Assembly (NCBI RefSeq): GCF_003201475.1
Contig: NZ_QJJK01000005.1
Location: forward strand, 62,001-126,000
Length of the DNA stretch: 64,000 bases
Origin: Chelatococcus asaccharovorans
GTDB taxonomy: Bacteria; Pseudomonadota; Alphaproteobacteria; Rhizobiales; Beijerinckiaceae
Reading direction: 5' to 3'
Part shown: piece after piece, positions 52,417 through 62,250 of the stretch
Layout: every line of letters starts with the position of its first letter
Position numbering within the stretch: the first letter of the stretch is position 1
Notes under the pieces: generated by a model
Told to the model about the DNA's origin: nothing
Seen by the model: only the letters and a program-made list of their open reading frames with translations
The model's database searches: none
Position numbers and translations under genes: made by a program

Positions 52417-53978
52417 TTCTTCTTCCCAAATCCGGGAAACCCGCCGAGCCCGGGCAGTTTCGGCCCAAGGCCGGGAAGTCCCCCACCCATACCGGGAAGC
52501 TTGGGCGCGCCGAAGCCGCCGGGCGGCAGCGCGGGCAGCCCGCCACCACCAAGCCCGGCAGGCAGTTGCGATTTCATCTGCTCCAGCATCTCCGGCGTCA
52601 TCTTGGAGGGATCGATATTGGGCATGCCCCCGCCGAGCCCGAACATGTTGCCGAGCGCGCCTGCGATGCCACCACGACCGCCCTTGCCCATGGACTTCAT
52701 GACGTCGGCCATGGTGCGATGCATCTTCAGGAGCTTGTTGACGTCCTCGACCTTGGTGCCGGAGCCGGCCGCGATGCGCTTCTTGCGGCTGGCCTTGAGG
52801 AGGTCCGGATTGCGACGCTCCTTCACCGTCATCGAGTCGATGATGGCGGTCTGGCGCTTCACCACCCTGTCGTCGAGATTGGCACTCGCGATCTGGGACT
52901 TCATCTTGGCGATGCCGGGGAGCATGCCGAGCAGGCCGCCCATGCCGCCGAGCTTTTCCATCTGGGCGAGCTGGTCACGCAGGTCCTCGAGATCGAAGGA
53001 GCCCTTGCGCATCTTCTCGGCCATGCGCTTGGCACGGTCGGCGTCGAAGCTCTCCGCCGCCTTCTCCACCAGCGAGACGATGTCGCCCATGCCGAGAATG
53101 CGGTTGGCGACGCGCGCCGGATGGAAATCCTCCAGCGCATCGACCTTTTCGCCGGTACCGACGAGCTTGATCGGCTTGCCTGTCACGGCGCGCATGGAGA
53201 GCGCCGCACCACCACGGCCGTCACCGTCCATACGGGTCAGCACGATGCCGGTGAGCCCGAGCCGGCCGTCGAAGGCCTTCGCCGTATTCACGGCGTCCTG
53301 GCCGGTGAGGCTGTCGGCGACCAGCAGCACCTCGTGCGGCTGAGCCACGGCCTTCACCTCCGCCGCCTCCAGCATCAGCGCCTCATCGAGCGTCACGCGG
53401 CCGGCGGTGTCGAGCATGACCACGTCGAAGCCGCCGAGGCGCGCCGCCTCCATGGCACGGCGGGCGATCTGCACGGCGGACTGGCCGGCGACTATCGGCA
53501 GCGTCTCGACGCCGACCTGCTTGCCGAGCACGGCGAGCTGTTCCATGGCAGCAGGGCGGCGCGTATCGAGCGACGCCAGCAGCACGCGGCGCTTGGCCTT
53601 TTCCGTCAGGCGCTTGGCGATCTTCGCCGTCGTGGTGGTCTTGCCCGAGCCCTGCAGGCCGACCATCAGGATACCGACCGGCGCCGGCGCCTCGAGATCG
53701 ATGCCTTCGGCCTCGGCGCCGAGCATCGCCACCAATTCGTCGTGCACGATCTTCACGACCATCTGGCCGGGGGTCACCGACTTGATGACCTCGGCGCCGA
53801 CGGCACGGCTGCGCACCTTGTCGATGAAGCTGCGCGCGACTTCCAGCGCCACGTCCGCCTCGAGCAGGGCGCGGCGGACCTCGCGGAGCGCGGCGTTGAC
53901 GTCTTCCTCGGACAAGGCGCCGCGCTTGGTCAGCGCATTGAAAATGCCGGAGAGCTTATCGGAGAGATTGTCGAACAA
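52413..53978 (-). CDS. ffh: Signal recognition particle protein Ffh
   Basis: A 521-residue SRP GTPase. The N domain starts MFDNLSDKLSGIFNALTKRG; the G domain has GLQGSGKTTTTAKIA (near 108-122), DTAGR and TRMDGDGRGG. The methionine-rich M domain follows (RRNPDLLKASRKKRIAAGSG region), ending in a Gly/Pro/Met-rich tail of about 70 residues. It directs membrane proteins to FtsY, whose gene is also in this window. Confidence 0.97.
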   Translation of the reverse strand: MFDNLSDKLSGIFNALTKRGALSEEDVNAALREVRRALLEADVALEVARSFIDKVRSRAVGAEVIKSVTPGQMVVKIVHDELVAMLGAEAEGIDLEAPAPVGILMVGLQGSGKTTTTAKIAKRLTEKAKRRVLLASLDTRRPAAMEQLAVLGKQVGVETLPIVAGQSAVQIARRAMEAARLGGFDVVMLDTAGRVTLDEALMLEAAEVKAVAQPHEVLLVADSLTGQDAVNTAKAFDGRLGLTGIVLTRMDGDGRGGAALSMRAVTGKPIKLVGTGEKVDALEDFHPARVANRILGMGDIVSLVEKAAESFDADRAKRMAEKMRKGSFDLEDLRDQLAQMEKLGGMGGLLGMLPGIAKMKSQIASANLDDRVVKRQTAIIDSMTVKERRNPDLLKASRKKRIAAGSGTKVEDVNKLLKMHRTMADVMKSMGKGGRGGIAGALGNMFGLGGGMPNIDPSKMTPEMLEQMKSQLPAGLGGGGLPALPPGGFGAPKLPGMGGGLPGLGPKLPGLGGFPGFGKKK

Positions 53979-53981
53979 AGT

Positions 53982-54203
53982 TCACTCCTCCATCTGTCCG
54001 GCGCGGGTCGCACGCCGAACGGCCAACGCCGCCGCGAAATGCTTGATGGCCGTCTCGAACTGGTCCCGGCTGTCGGGATTGCTGAAGCCGACGACCGCCC
54101 CCTCGTATCGGGTGAGGCTGTCAGCCGCGATCGGCTGCCCGGACCATGGGCACAGCGCGTTGATCGCGTCTTCAATCCTCAATGGCGTATCAGCCGATGC
54201 CAT
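53982..54203 (-). CDS. Small conserved hypothetical protein upstream of ffh
   Basis: A 73-residue protein (ALCPWSGQPIAADSLTRYEG, then VVGFSNPDSRDQFETAIKHF). It ends three bases before the ffh start, same strand. The CPWSG and FxNPxxRDxF patterns occur in small rhizobial proteins that look like a glutathione-type or metal-site sequence; function unknown. Probably real, because of its tight placement. Confidence 0.65.
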   Translation of the reverse strand: MASADTPLRIEDAINALCPWSGQPIAADSLTRYEGAVVGFSNPDSRDQFETAIKHFAAALAVRRATRAGQMEE

Positions 54204-54837
54204 GCCTGCTCCTCGCGCAAGTCCGTCTGTTGCGGATTTGCTCCACTTAAAAATGAGCGAGCAAATTCACCGACGCGGACGGAGACAGATGCGTCCGTCC
54301 GCGTCGGATTTGCTCTCGTTCGCCCCGCCCCAAGACCGTCTTCAAGCGCGAACACGCCCGAGGGCGCACAGCGCTGTCGGACGTTGACCTCCGGTCTCTC
54401 GGACCAGTCGGCGGCTCTCGAACACGGCAAGGTTCGGGCAAATATGGGCGCCTTATGGGCCACGGGCACCGATGAGTCAAGATTTGCCGCTCGTTTCCCC
54501 CGTACGCCCTGTCCGCCATGGGCGCAGGGTGCACCCCTCGCCCGTGGATCCTGCATCCCACGCTGTCGCGGGCACGGCCGGCGCCCCATTTGTGGGTTAA
54601 GGTCTGGCGAGAATTTGCGCATTCCATCGCCCACCGCCATTGCCAAGATCAAAGAGCGCACCCGAGTTGGTTTACAAGAAACTCCACCGCGAAGCCCTCT
54701 TTTTTATATGTAATATTTTTCTATTATTTTCTGGATATAATATCCATTAAGTCACAATCATCGCGTAAAATTGACCACATCTCTGTGTTACGTTAGATCA
54801 TCCGCGGAATTATGAATTTCTCTGAGGAAATATCATC
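54204..54837. other. Intergenic region of about 630 nt before the glycosyltransferase
   Basis: The left part holds the GAGCAAAT palindromes; the middle is GC-rich with no convincing gene; the last 150 nt are AT-rich (TATTTTTCTATTATTTTCTGG) and likely contain the glycosyltransferase promoter. No terminator or known regulator site was identified. Confidence 0.5.
54232..54315. repeat. GAGCAAAT palindrome, copy 2, with an extra ATTTGCTC half
   Basis: GAGCAAAT and GACGCGGACGGA (54259-54285) pair with TCCGTCCGCGTC and ATTTGCTC (54293-54315). An additional GCGGATTTGCTC lies at 54232-54243. Ends are shared with the element at 41658-41710, but the stem body differs completely. Confidence 0.8.
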
Positions 54838-56991
54838 GTGGAGCCTTTCCGGTCACTGGACGCGTCAATCATTCTGAATATCCATCGTGAAGCCGTCTTC
54901 CTGAAGCGCACCCTCCTGTCCTTGGATGCAGCACTTGCAGTCGCCCGCGCCGAGGGACTTGTCATCGAGCTCGTGGCCGTGCTCGATCGGAGCAACGATG
55001 CGACGCGCGCCGTTCTCGCTGGGCACGATCTTGGCAGCTACGGCCACGTAGAGATTATCGAAGTCGACAACGGTTCGCTTGGTTTGTCGCGAAATGATGG
55101 CATCGCACGAGCGCAGGGCGAACTGATTCTGACCGCCGACGCAGACGATCTCGTTTCGACCAACTTTCTGTTGGAGACCATTCGGGCAACGCGTCGCGCC
55201 GGCCCCGACTGTCTAATCTTTCCCGCATATCTCTTTGCCTTCGGCGCGAGCTATCATATCTGGGCTTATCGCGACCTGACCACGGTCACGCCGCTCGCCT
55301 TCGTCGATATGCATCCGTTCGTGTCCCGCGTTTGCGGACATCGTGAGATTTTCAGACAACTGCCGTTCGCGGATGTTCAGATCTCCGCGGGATATGCCTA
55401 TGAGGATTGGCATTTCAACAGTCGGGCAGCGGCAGCAGGCTTTGACATGAGTGTTGCGCCGGGCACCATTCTTTTTTACCGGCAGCGGCCGGATAGCCTG
55501 CTCAGGCAGTCCGATGCCGGCTCCACGCGTCAGATTCCGCCGAGCCCGCTGTTCGATCCCAAAACCTATATCGAGATCTGCGCGCCCTATTACCGCGTTG
55601 TCGCGGATGCGCCAGGCGCCAGCAAGCCGGGAGACCCGCCCAACCGCAGCCTCGCCAGCCGCCCCGACATCAGCAGGGAAATCAACGCGGCCAACGCGAT
55701 AGAACCCCTGATTGCGCTGCCCCATTTCGACGACTGCCCAATCGGCTCCAACTCGCTCCACGACCTGTCGGCAGGTGTCGCATATTACGAGCTATGTCAG
55801 GCGATCGGCGACACCTCTTTCGACGAAGTCTTTCTGCTGCCATTCATGGCGCGCGGCGGCGCTGAAAAATACGTCCTAGAGCTTCTCGATGCGATGTACA
55901 CGAGCGATCCGCTCGCCAATACGCTTCTGATCTTCGGTGAGAATTGTCCGGCGCCTTCCTGGGAAGATCGCGTGCCACCCAACGCGACGATCCTGGATCT
56001 GGGAAGTCTGTGCAGTAAATTGTCACTGGATCAACGCTGCCTTCTGACGCTTAAGCTGCTGCAGTCACGGACGCCGAAGGCGCGTATTCACATGCGTGAA
56101 TCAGCTTTCGTGGGGCAATTTCTCAAATATTTCGGACGCTTGGCTCGCAATTTCGAATGTATATACTATAATTTTACAGAAACTTATCAGGTGAGAAATG
56201 GCGAGATTTTCATCTGCCATAGCCCGCTCGACATGATTGCGCATAACTTCGACGCATTCTCGATGATCATCTGCGATAGCATGACGATGATCAACAACGA
56301 TCGCCGCCGGGTGGGCTTTTGCGAGGACAAATGGCAATGCCTCTATGCCCCCGTCCGCGGACCCACCACCGCGGCTCCGCGGACCGCGGACGCGGCTTGC
56401 CATATTCTATGGGCATCGCGGCTCGATTCCCAAAAGCGTCCGGAACTTCTGCCGCTGATCGCCAGGCGTTTGGAGCGCCAGCTCCCCTCAGCGCATATCC
56501 ACGTATACGGCGGCGCCGTCTTTGGCGGCCTCCCCCCGGCACGGCTTGAAGGGCTCAAGAACCTGACCTTCCACGGAGCCTACAACGGCTTCGATTCGCT
56601 CCCCACGAACAACTATTCGATATTCATGTATACGAGCTACTTCGACGGCATACCCAACACCATACTTGAGGCGATGAGCCATGGCCTGGCTGTGATCGCG
56701 CCCGCTGTAGGCGGCATTCCCGAGGTGGTGATCGATGGGGAAACCGGGCTCCTCCTGCCCAATATCGAGGACAACGAGGCCATGGCGGAGGCCTATGTCA
56801 GGGCATTGCTCCGTCTGCACCGTGATCCATCGCGGATCCAATCCTACAGCAATGGCGCTCTTGCGCTGATCGAGCGCCAGCATTCCTACAAGGCTCACCG
56901 CGCTCGCGTCGCCGAATTGTTCAGCCCTGCGCCGCGTCCTGCCCCGGCTGCATCGTCGGCTCGCCTCCCGGAGATCCTTTGTCATGGCTGA
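54838..56991 (+). CDS. Double glycosyltransferase: N-terminal GT2 plus C-terminal GT4 domain
   Basis: A 717-residue protein starting at GTG 54838, with TGAGGAAA about nine bases upstream. The N-terminal GT2-like part has ASIILNIHREAVFLKRTLLS and the metal-binding LTADADDLVSTNF near residue 100. The C-terminal GT4 part starts near residue 335 (MARGGAEKYVLELLDAM) and ends with SYFDGIPNTILEAMSHGLAV and GGIPEVVIDGETG. It probably adds two sugars in surface polysaccharide synthesis. It overlaps the next gene by eight bases. Confidence 0.88.
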   Translation: MEPFRSLDASIILNIHREAVFLKRTLLSLDAALAVARAEGLVIELVAVLDRSNDATRAVLAGHDLGSYGHVEIIEVDNGSLGLSRNDGIARAQGELILTADADDLVSTNFLLETIRATRRAGPDCLIFPAYLFAFGASYHIWAYRDLTTVTPLAFVDMHPFVSRVCGHREIFRQLPFADVQISAGYAYEDWHFNSRAAAAGFDMSVAPGTILFYRQRPDSLLRQSDAGSTRQIPPSPLFDPKTYIEICAPYYRVVADAPGASKPGDPPNRSLASRPDISREINAANAIEPLIALPHFDDCPIGSNSLHDLSAGVAYYELCQAIGDTSFDEVFLLPFMARGGAEKYVLELLDAMYTSDPLANTLLIFGENCPAPSWEDRVPPNATILDLGSLCSKLSLDQRCLLTLKLLQSRTPKARIHMRESAFVGQFLKYFGRLARNFECIYYNFTETYQVRNGEIFICHSPLDMIAHNFDAFSMIICDSMTMINNDRRRVGFCEDKWQCLYAPVRGPTTAAPRTADAACHILWASRLDSQKRPELLPLIARRLERQLPSAHIHVYGGAVFGGLPPARLEGLKNLTFHGAYNGFDSLPTNNYSIFMYTSYFDGIPNTILEAMSHGLAVIAPAVGGIPEVVIDGETGLLLPNIEDNEAMAEAYVRALLRLHRDPSRIQSYSNGALALIERQHSYKAHRARVAELFSPAPRPAPAASSARLPEILCHG

Positions 56992-58201
56992 GCGATTGAG
57001 CTTCACCCCTGGAGCAATGCCCTACAACGCCATGCTCGCGGCAGAGCACGTGGCGCGCTACATCCTCGCGCAGCCATTGTGCGGTGGAAAGCGCGTGCTC
57101 GACATCGCCTGTGGCGAGGGCTACGGGACGAGCTTCCTGAAATCGTCCGGGGCCGCTTCGGTCGTTGGCATCGACATCTCCGGCGAGGCGATCGCTTCCG
57201 CCAAGGCACGCTTCGGACAAACAGGTGTCACATTCGCGGTCGGCGACGCGCTGAGCGCCAAAGCCGTGCGGCAGTTCGGACCGTTCGACCTTATCACCTG
57301 TTTCGAGACGATCGAACATGTGGCGGACCCCGGGCGTTTACTGGGCAATCTCCGTAACCTCATGGCGCCCGACGGCACGATCATCGTCAGTTGCCCCAAT
57401 GACAGCCTCGAAGCGAGCCGCGGGATCAAGAACCCCTACCACCAGCGCACCTACACCCTGAAGGAGTTCAGGGAGACGGCGGAAGCCGTCCTGGGACCGG
57501 CGACCCAATGGCTTCTCGGAACGCCGCTGACAGGGCTCACGATCCTCGACTGTGACACGGACGAGCTGCGAAGCGCGGATACCGCTATGGACCTCGCCCT
57601 CCGGCCCGTGCCTCTCGAGCGCTCCTTCATGCTTCCTGCCCAGAAAGACCAGAGCGTCGAACCGGAAACTTCGACCTTCTTCGTCGGGCTATGGAACGCA
57701 ACTGTGCCGACGACGCAGCTCGTGGCGCCGATATCGCGGCCGAGCTACCTTGAATACTGGCTCGAGGTCGAGCGCCTGCGGAAGGTCAATGCCGCGCAGA
57801 ACGCGGAGATAGAGCATCTGCGGACTGCCGCGGCCGCCCAGAACGCAGAGATGGAACACCTGCGGGCGGCCGAGGCCGCGCGGAACGCGGAGATAGAAGG
57901 TCTGAAAAAGGTCGACGCGGAGCAGAAGGCAGAGATCGATTATTGCCGCGAACTCGCCCGCGTGTCGGAGGAGCGGGCCCGGGAAATCAGGCGCATCGCC
58001 GCCTTCGAGAAGGATACGCTCATCGCGGAGGTCACGAAGCTGCGGTATTTCCACGATGTCGCCTACCAGTCCCGGGCTCATCGCGCGGCCGCCGCTTATA
58101 TCCGCCATGCAAGCGGCGACGGCTTCGTGGCGCGGATGCTACGGCTATTCCGCAACATCGCGGCCTCAGGCCGGCGCACGCTGCGCCGGCTGGCGCGGTG
58201 A
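56984..58201 (+). CDS. SAM-dependent methyltransferase with C-terminal coiled coil of 14-residue repeats
   Basis: A 405-residue protein. Residues 38-50 carry the SAM motif VLDIACGEGYGTS, then VVGIDISGEAIASAKARF and the FETIEHVADP motif of the class I family. Residues about 262-320 form a coiled coil built on 14-residue repeats with core QNAEIEHL, QNAEMEHL and RNAEIEGL. The last 40 residues are Arg-rich. It may modify a sugar or terminate a glycan chain made by the preceding glycosyltransferase, in line with chain-length regulators that use coiled coils. Overlap with that gene implies coupling. Confidence 0.85.
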   Translation: MAERLSFTPGAMPYNAMLAAEHVARYILAQPLCGGKRVLDIACGEGYGTSFLKSSGAASVVGIDISGEAIASAKARFGQTGVTFAVGDALSAKAVRQFGPFDLITCFETIEHVADPGRLLGNLRNLMAPDGTIIVSCPNDSLEASRGIKNPYHQRTYTLKEFRETAEAVLGPATQWLLGTPLTGLTILDCDTDELRSADTAMDLALRPVPLERSFMLPAQKDQSVEPETSTFFVGLWNATVPTTQLVAPISRPSYLEYWLEVERLRKVNAAQNAEIEHLRTAAAAQNAEMEHLRAAEAARNAEIEGLKKVDAEQKAEIDYCRELARVSEERAREIRRIAAFEKDTLIAEVTKLRYFHDVAYQSRAHRAAAAYIRHASGDGFVARMLRLFRNIAASGRRTLRRLAR

Positions 58202-58219
58202 GGTCAGCCGATCGCGCCC

Positions 58220-58996
58220 CTATTTGGGCTGCACGTAGACGTTGATCTCCAGGTCCGGATCATCCGGGTCCATGGTGCGCGACGAATATTCCTCGATGAA
58301 GGCATCCTTCGCGACCATGTTCTTCGAGTCGAGATAGGCGGTAATGGCCTCGTAGGTCGTATCGATTTCGTCGTAAGGGGCCTTGTGCACGAAGCGCAGG
58401 GCCCGTCCGGAAGGAGTCACGCCGGCCGTGATGCCGGGCGCGATCTCGCCTCCGCCGGGAAACGGCGCGGCCAAGGGCACCATGGCTTCGAAACGGAAAT
58501 GCGTGTCGTCGGCCGACAGGAACACCGCGAGCGGTCGCCCAGCCGGCTTCAATCCCGCCTTCGCCAGAGCATCCTGAATGCGGGCAAAACTCTCGGTCAG
58601 ATTCTTGAAGCCGTCGTCCCACGTGCTCTCACCGCCCCGCAGAACTGCGGCCGGCTTTTCCGGGAGCATCACGTCCTCCGCGTCGCCGCTGTTGCCCGTC
58701 AAGGGCACGAGGGCCGGCAAGTCCTCGGCGGCTCGTGACGCGGCCGGTGATCCGTCCGCCGGCGCCGGTGCAGGGGAGGACGTGGCGGGGGGTTGTGCGC
58801 CTCCTTGCGCAAAGGCACCGGGCGAAAGAGCCGTGGCTGCGACGAGGAGCGCCGCCATAACCAGCCCGGGCAAGATCCATGCGGCGACCGGCTTCGATGT
58901 TCCGGGTCGGCCAAGGCCACGCGCCTTGTGACGCGCACCCGGACGAGGCACGATTTGCGAGATTGTGACTTCTCCCAATGCCCGGCTCCCCATCAT
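58220..58996 (-). CDS. GyrI-like domain protein with N-terminal membrane or signal segment
   Basis: A 258-residue protein from the ATG at 58996. A hydrophobic segment (WILPGLVMAALLVAATALSP) near residues 42-61, followed by AFAQGG, could be a signal or anchor. A Pro/Ala-rich linker precedes the C-terminal domain (residues about 135-258), which shows GRPLAVFLSADDTHFRFEAM and YDEIDTTYEAITAYLDS, the pattern of GyrI/SOUL-like small-molecule binding domains. It is convergent with the methyltransferase gene. Start uncertain. Confidence 0.7.
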   Translation of the reverse strand: MMGSRALGEVTISQIVPRPGARHKARGLGRPGTSKPVAAWILPGLVMAALLVAATALSPGAFAQGGAQPPATSSPAPAPADGSPAASRAAEDLPALVPLTGNSGDAEDVMLPEKPAAVLRGGESTWDDGFKNLTESFARIQDALAKAGLKPAGRPLAVFLSADDTHFRFEAMVPLAAPFPGGGEIAPGITAGVTPSGRALRFVHKAPYDEIDTTYEAITAYLDSKNMVAKDAFIEEYSSRTMDPDDPDLEINVYVQPK

Positions 58997-59241
58997 TGCC
59001 TGGCTCCTCGCCACCGCCGCGAATCGCAACCTCTTCGCTCGCCGCAACGATACGATTCTCCGCGTCCGCGAGCGAGAGATGCTTTGGTGGATGATCATCG
59101 CGATTTCGTGCTTATTTGCGGCAGAAGGCGTTATAGCTCGCAAATAACATAAAGCCATGACGCCACTGACGGATTGGCACCCTCTCGCAATCATTCTACA
59201 AGGCCCCTATCTCTCACCATGCTTGCACCACCGGCAAACCC

Positions 59242-60111
59242 ATGAGCGCGCTCGCCAACCACCCCTTCGCCAAGATGAACGGCATCGGCAACGAGATCGT
59301 CGTACTCGATCTGCGCGGCGCGGGCCATGTCGTGACGCCGGCGGAAGCGCGGGCCATCGCCGGCCATCCCCGCTCGCGGTTCGACCAGCTGATGGTGCTG
59401 CACGCGCCCGTCACGCCGGGCACGGATGCCTTCATGCGCATCTACAACACCGACGGCTCGGAATCGGCGGCCTGCGGCAACGGCACGCGCTGCGTAGCCT
59501 GGCACCTCATGAAGGACGGCGACCGCGACAGCCTGACACTGGAGACCTCCGCCGGCCTCCTGCCCTCCACCCGCGTCGATGAACTCACCTTCACGGTCGA
59601 CATGGGCGCGCCGCGGTTCGGCTGGGACGAGATCCCGCTGGCGGAGGCGTTCCGCGACACCCGAGCGATCGAATTGCAGATCGGGCCGATCGACGCGCCC
59701 ATCCTGCATTCGCCGTCCGTGGTGAACATGGGCAATCCCCACGCAATCTTCTGGGTGGATGACGTGAAGGCCTATGACCTGCCGACCATTGGCCCGCTGC
59801 TCGAGAACCACCCCATCTTTCCCGAGCGGGCCAATATCTCGCTCGCCGCCGTGAAGGACCGTCGTCACCTCGACCTCTGGGTGTGGGAACGCGGCGCCGG
59901 CATCACGCGCGCCTGCGGATCGGCCGCCTGTGCCGCGGCCGTTGCGGCCGCGCGCAAGAACCTCACCGATCGTGAGGTTGTCGTCAGCCTGCCCGGTGGC
60001 GACCTCACGATCACCTGGCGGGAGAGCGACAGCCATGTCCTCATGACAGGCGCCGTCGCCTTCGAGTGGGAGGACCGCTTCCCACCGCAGCTCTTCGCGG
60101 GCGCCGCCTGA
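59242..60111 (+). CDS. dapF: Diaminopimelate epimerase
   Basis: A 289-residue PLP-independent epimerase. Two catalytic cysteines are in [10 protein letters not shown] (near residue 78) and [12 protein letters not shown] (near 226). [18 protein letters not shown] at the start is typical. It makes meso-diaminopimelate for lysine and peptidoglycan. The stop overlaps the mtaB start by one base (TGATG). Confidence 0.97.
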   Translation: MSALANHPFAKMNGIGNEIVVLDLRGAGHVVTPAEARAIAGHPRSRFDQLMVLHAPVTPGTDAFMRIYNTDGSESAACGNGTRCVAWHLMKDGDRDSLTLETSAGLLPSTRVDELTFTVDMGAPRFGWDEIPLAEAFRDTRAIELQIGPIDAPILHSPSVVNMGNPHAIFWVDDVKAYDLPTIGPLLENHPIFPERANISLAAVKDRRHLDLWVWERGAGITRACGSAACAAAVAAARKNLTDREVVVSLPGGDLTITWRESDSHVLMTGAVAFEWEDRFPPQLFAGAA

Positions 60112-61373
60112 TGGCGATCGACGTCGTCACCTTCGGCTGCCGGCTGAACACCTACGAAGCGGAGGCGATGAAGCGCCATGCCGACGCCGCCGGAGCCGAC
60201 GACCTCGTCATCATCAACACCTGCGCGGTGACGGCCGAGGCGAGCCGTCAGGCCCGCCAGACCATCCGCAGGCTGCGTCGCGAACGGCCGGACGCCCGCA
60301 TCGTCGTCACCGGCTGCGCCGCCCAGGTCGAGCCGGCGCGTTTCGCCGCCATGGCGGAGGTCGACCACGTCATCGGTAACGCCGAGAAGATGCAGGCCGG
60401 CACCTGGGCCGCGGTTGCTGGAACCTCTCTTGCCGGCGCAGTCCCCGCAGAGCGCATCCTGGTCGGCGACATCATGGCGGTGAAGGAAACCGCTGGCCAT
60501 CTGGTCGATGGCTACGGGGGGCTGCCCCGCGCCTTCGTGCAGGTGCAGAACGGCTGCGATCACCGCTGCACCTTCTGCATCATTCCCTATGGCCGCGGCA
60601 ACTCCCGCTCCGTCGCCATGGGCGCCGTCGTCGATCAGGTGCGGAGCCTCACGGAGAACGGCTGCGGCGAGGTCGTCGTGACGGGCGTCGACATCACGAG
60701 CTACGGCCGTGACCTCCCCGGCACGCCGACGCTCGGGCGCCTCGTCAAACAGATCCTCAAGCATGTCCCGGAGCTGCCGCGGTTGCGCATCTCGTCGATC
60801 GACTCCGTAGAGGCCGACGACGATCTGCTCGAGGCGCTCGCCACCGAGCCGCGCCTCATGCCGCATCTGCATCTCTCCCTGCAGTCAGGCGACGACCTCA
60901 TCCTGAAGCGCATGAAGCGCCGCCACCTGCGCGACGATGCCATCCGCTTCTGCGCGGATATCCGCAAGCTGAGACCCGATGTGGTGTTCGGCGCCGACAT
61001 CATCGCCGGCTTCCCGACCGAGACCGAAGAGATGTTCGCGCGCTCGCTCGCCATTGTCGATGAATGCGACCTGACACATCTCCACGTCTTCCCCTTCTCG
61101 CCCCGTCCCGGCACCCCGGCGGCGCGGATGCCGCAGGTCGACCGCTCCGTCGTCAAGGACCGTGCGCGCCGCCTCCGCGAAAAAGGCGCCGAGGCGCTCG
61201 CCCGCCATCTCGCGGGGGAGGTCGGCCGTCAGGTTCCGGTGCTCACCGAGAATGCAGAAATCGGCCGCACCGAGGGCTTCACGCTGGTGCGCCTCGCCGC
61301 CGCCGCCGTTCCCGGCCGCATCATGAACGTCACCATCGCCGGCCACGACGGGCACGAATTGCTCGCGGCCTGA
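60111..61373 (+). CDS. mtaB: tRNA t6A37 methylthiotransferase MtaB
   Basis: A 420-residue radical SAM methylthiotransferase. The N-terminal cluster cysteines are in TFGCRLNTYEAEAM, IINTCAVTAEA and VTGCAAQVEP; the radical SAM motif is NGCDHRCTFCIIPYGRG near residues 147-163. It converts t6A to ms2t6A at position 37 of tRNA. ATG 60111 overlaps the dapF stop. The dapF-mtaB pair, with ftsY downstream, is common in alphaproteobacteria. Confidence 0.95.
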   Translation: MAIDVVTFGCRLNTYEAEAMKRHADAAGADDLVIINTCAVTAEASRQARQTIRRLRRERPDARIVVTGCAAQVEPARFAAMAEVDHVIGNAEKMQAGTWAAVAGTSLAGAVPAERILVGDIMAVKETAGHLVDGYGGLPRAFVQVQNGCDHRCTFCIIPYGRGNSRSVAMGAVVDQVRSLTENGCGEVVVTGVDITSYGRDLPGTPTLGRLVKQILKHVPELPRLRISSIDSVEADDDLLEALATEPRLMPHLHLSLQSGDDLILKRMKRRHLRDDAIRFCADIRKLRPDVVFGADIIAGFPTETEEMFARSLAIVDECDLTHLHVFPFSPRPGTPAARMPQVDRSVVKDRARRLREKGAEALARHLAGEVGRQVPVLTENAEIGRTEGFTLVRLAAAAVPGRIMNVTIAGHDGHELLAA

Positions 61374-61388
61374 CCGGGGCGCCCCGCA

Positions 61389-62096
61389 TCAATCCTCGTC
61401 CACGCCGAACTGCGCGAACTGCCGGCGCATGCGCAGCGGGATCGGCGCCTCCACGACGATCGGCGCACGCTTCGGGTAAAGCGGCACGCTCACGGCGCGG
61501 GCGTGGAGATGCAGGCGGCCGGCCGAGCGCGTTGCCCGGCCGTAGACACCATCGCCCAGGATCGGCCAGCCCATGGTGGCGCAATGCACGCGCAACTGGT
61601 GGGTGCGGCCCGTCAAGGGCTCCAGGGCGAGCCAGCTCTTGCCGTCGAGCCGCCCCAGCACGCGCCAGCGCGTGAGGGCCGGCAGGCCTGCGGGATCGAC
61701 CTGCATGTTCCAGCCCTGGTCATGCTCGACCTGGCTTAAGGGAAGCGCGATCTCACCCGCGTCACCATCCGGCGTTCCCTCGACGATCGCCCAGTAGGTC
61801 TTCGTGACCTTGCCCTCGGCGAACAGCCGTCCGAGCCGCTCCAGTGCCTTGCGGTGGCGGCCGAGCACGAGACAGCCGGAGGTCTCGCGATCCAGCCGAT
61901 GGGCGAGTTCCGGCCGGCGCGGCAGGCCGAAACGCAACACGTCGAGATGGTCGGAGAGGGTTTCACCCCCCTTGGAATCGCGATGAACGGCAAGACCGGC
62001 CGGTTTGTCGATGACGAGCATGAGCGCATCGCGGTAGAGAAGGCGGCGCATGATGTCCTGCGATGCATGCGTGCCGTCCGGCCTGTCTTCATTCAT
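61389..62096 (-). CDS. RluA family pseudouridine synthase
   Basis: A 235-residue enzyme. The catalytic motif LAHRLDRETSGCLVL (near residues 64-78) includes the catalytic Asp, and LTGRTHQLRVHCATMGWPIL is present. It lies between mtaB and ftsY, convergent with mtaB and divergent from ftsY. There is no S4 domain, as in RluA/RluC-light relatives. Its RNA target cannot be determined. Confidence 0.92.
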   Translation of the reverse strand: MNEDRPDGTHASQDIMRRLLYRDALMLVIDKPAGLAVHRDSKGGETLSDHLDVLRFGLPRRPELAHRLDRETSGCLVLGRHRKALERLGRLFAEGKVTKTYWAIVEGTPDGDAGEIALPLSQVEHDQGWNMQVDPAGLPALTRWRVLGRLDGKSWLALEPLTGRTHQLRVHCATMGWPILGDGVYGRATRSAGRLHLHARAVSVPLYPKRAPIVVEAPIPLRMRRQFAQFGVDED

Positions 62097-62250
62097 AACG
62101 TGGCTCCTGCTGTGGGCTAGCGTTTCAGGTGGCCCTCGGCAAGCGGTGTTTTTGCGGACGGGGCATGGATCCCAGTGTCATGGATCCCAGTGTCCGGGGC
62201 GGACGGCGGCGACATGTGCAGAATGGTGAGCAGTAGGGTAGAAGGCGACA

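Noticed and set aside
52039-54713. Long plus-strand frames opposite ffh and chorismate mutase
   Set aside because: Proline- or histidine-rich shadow translations without motifs; ffh on the minus strand explains the region.
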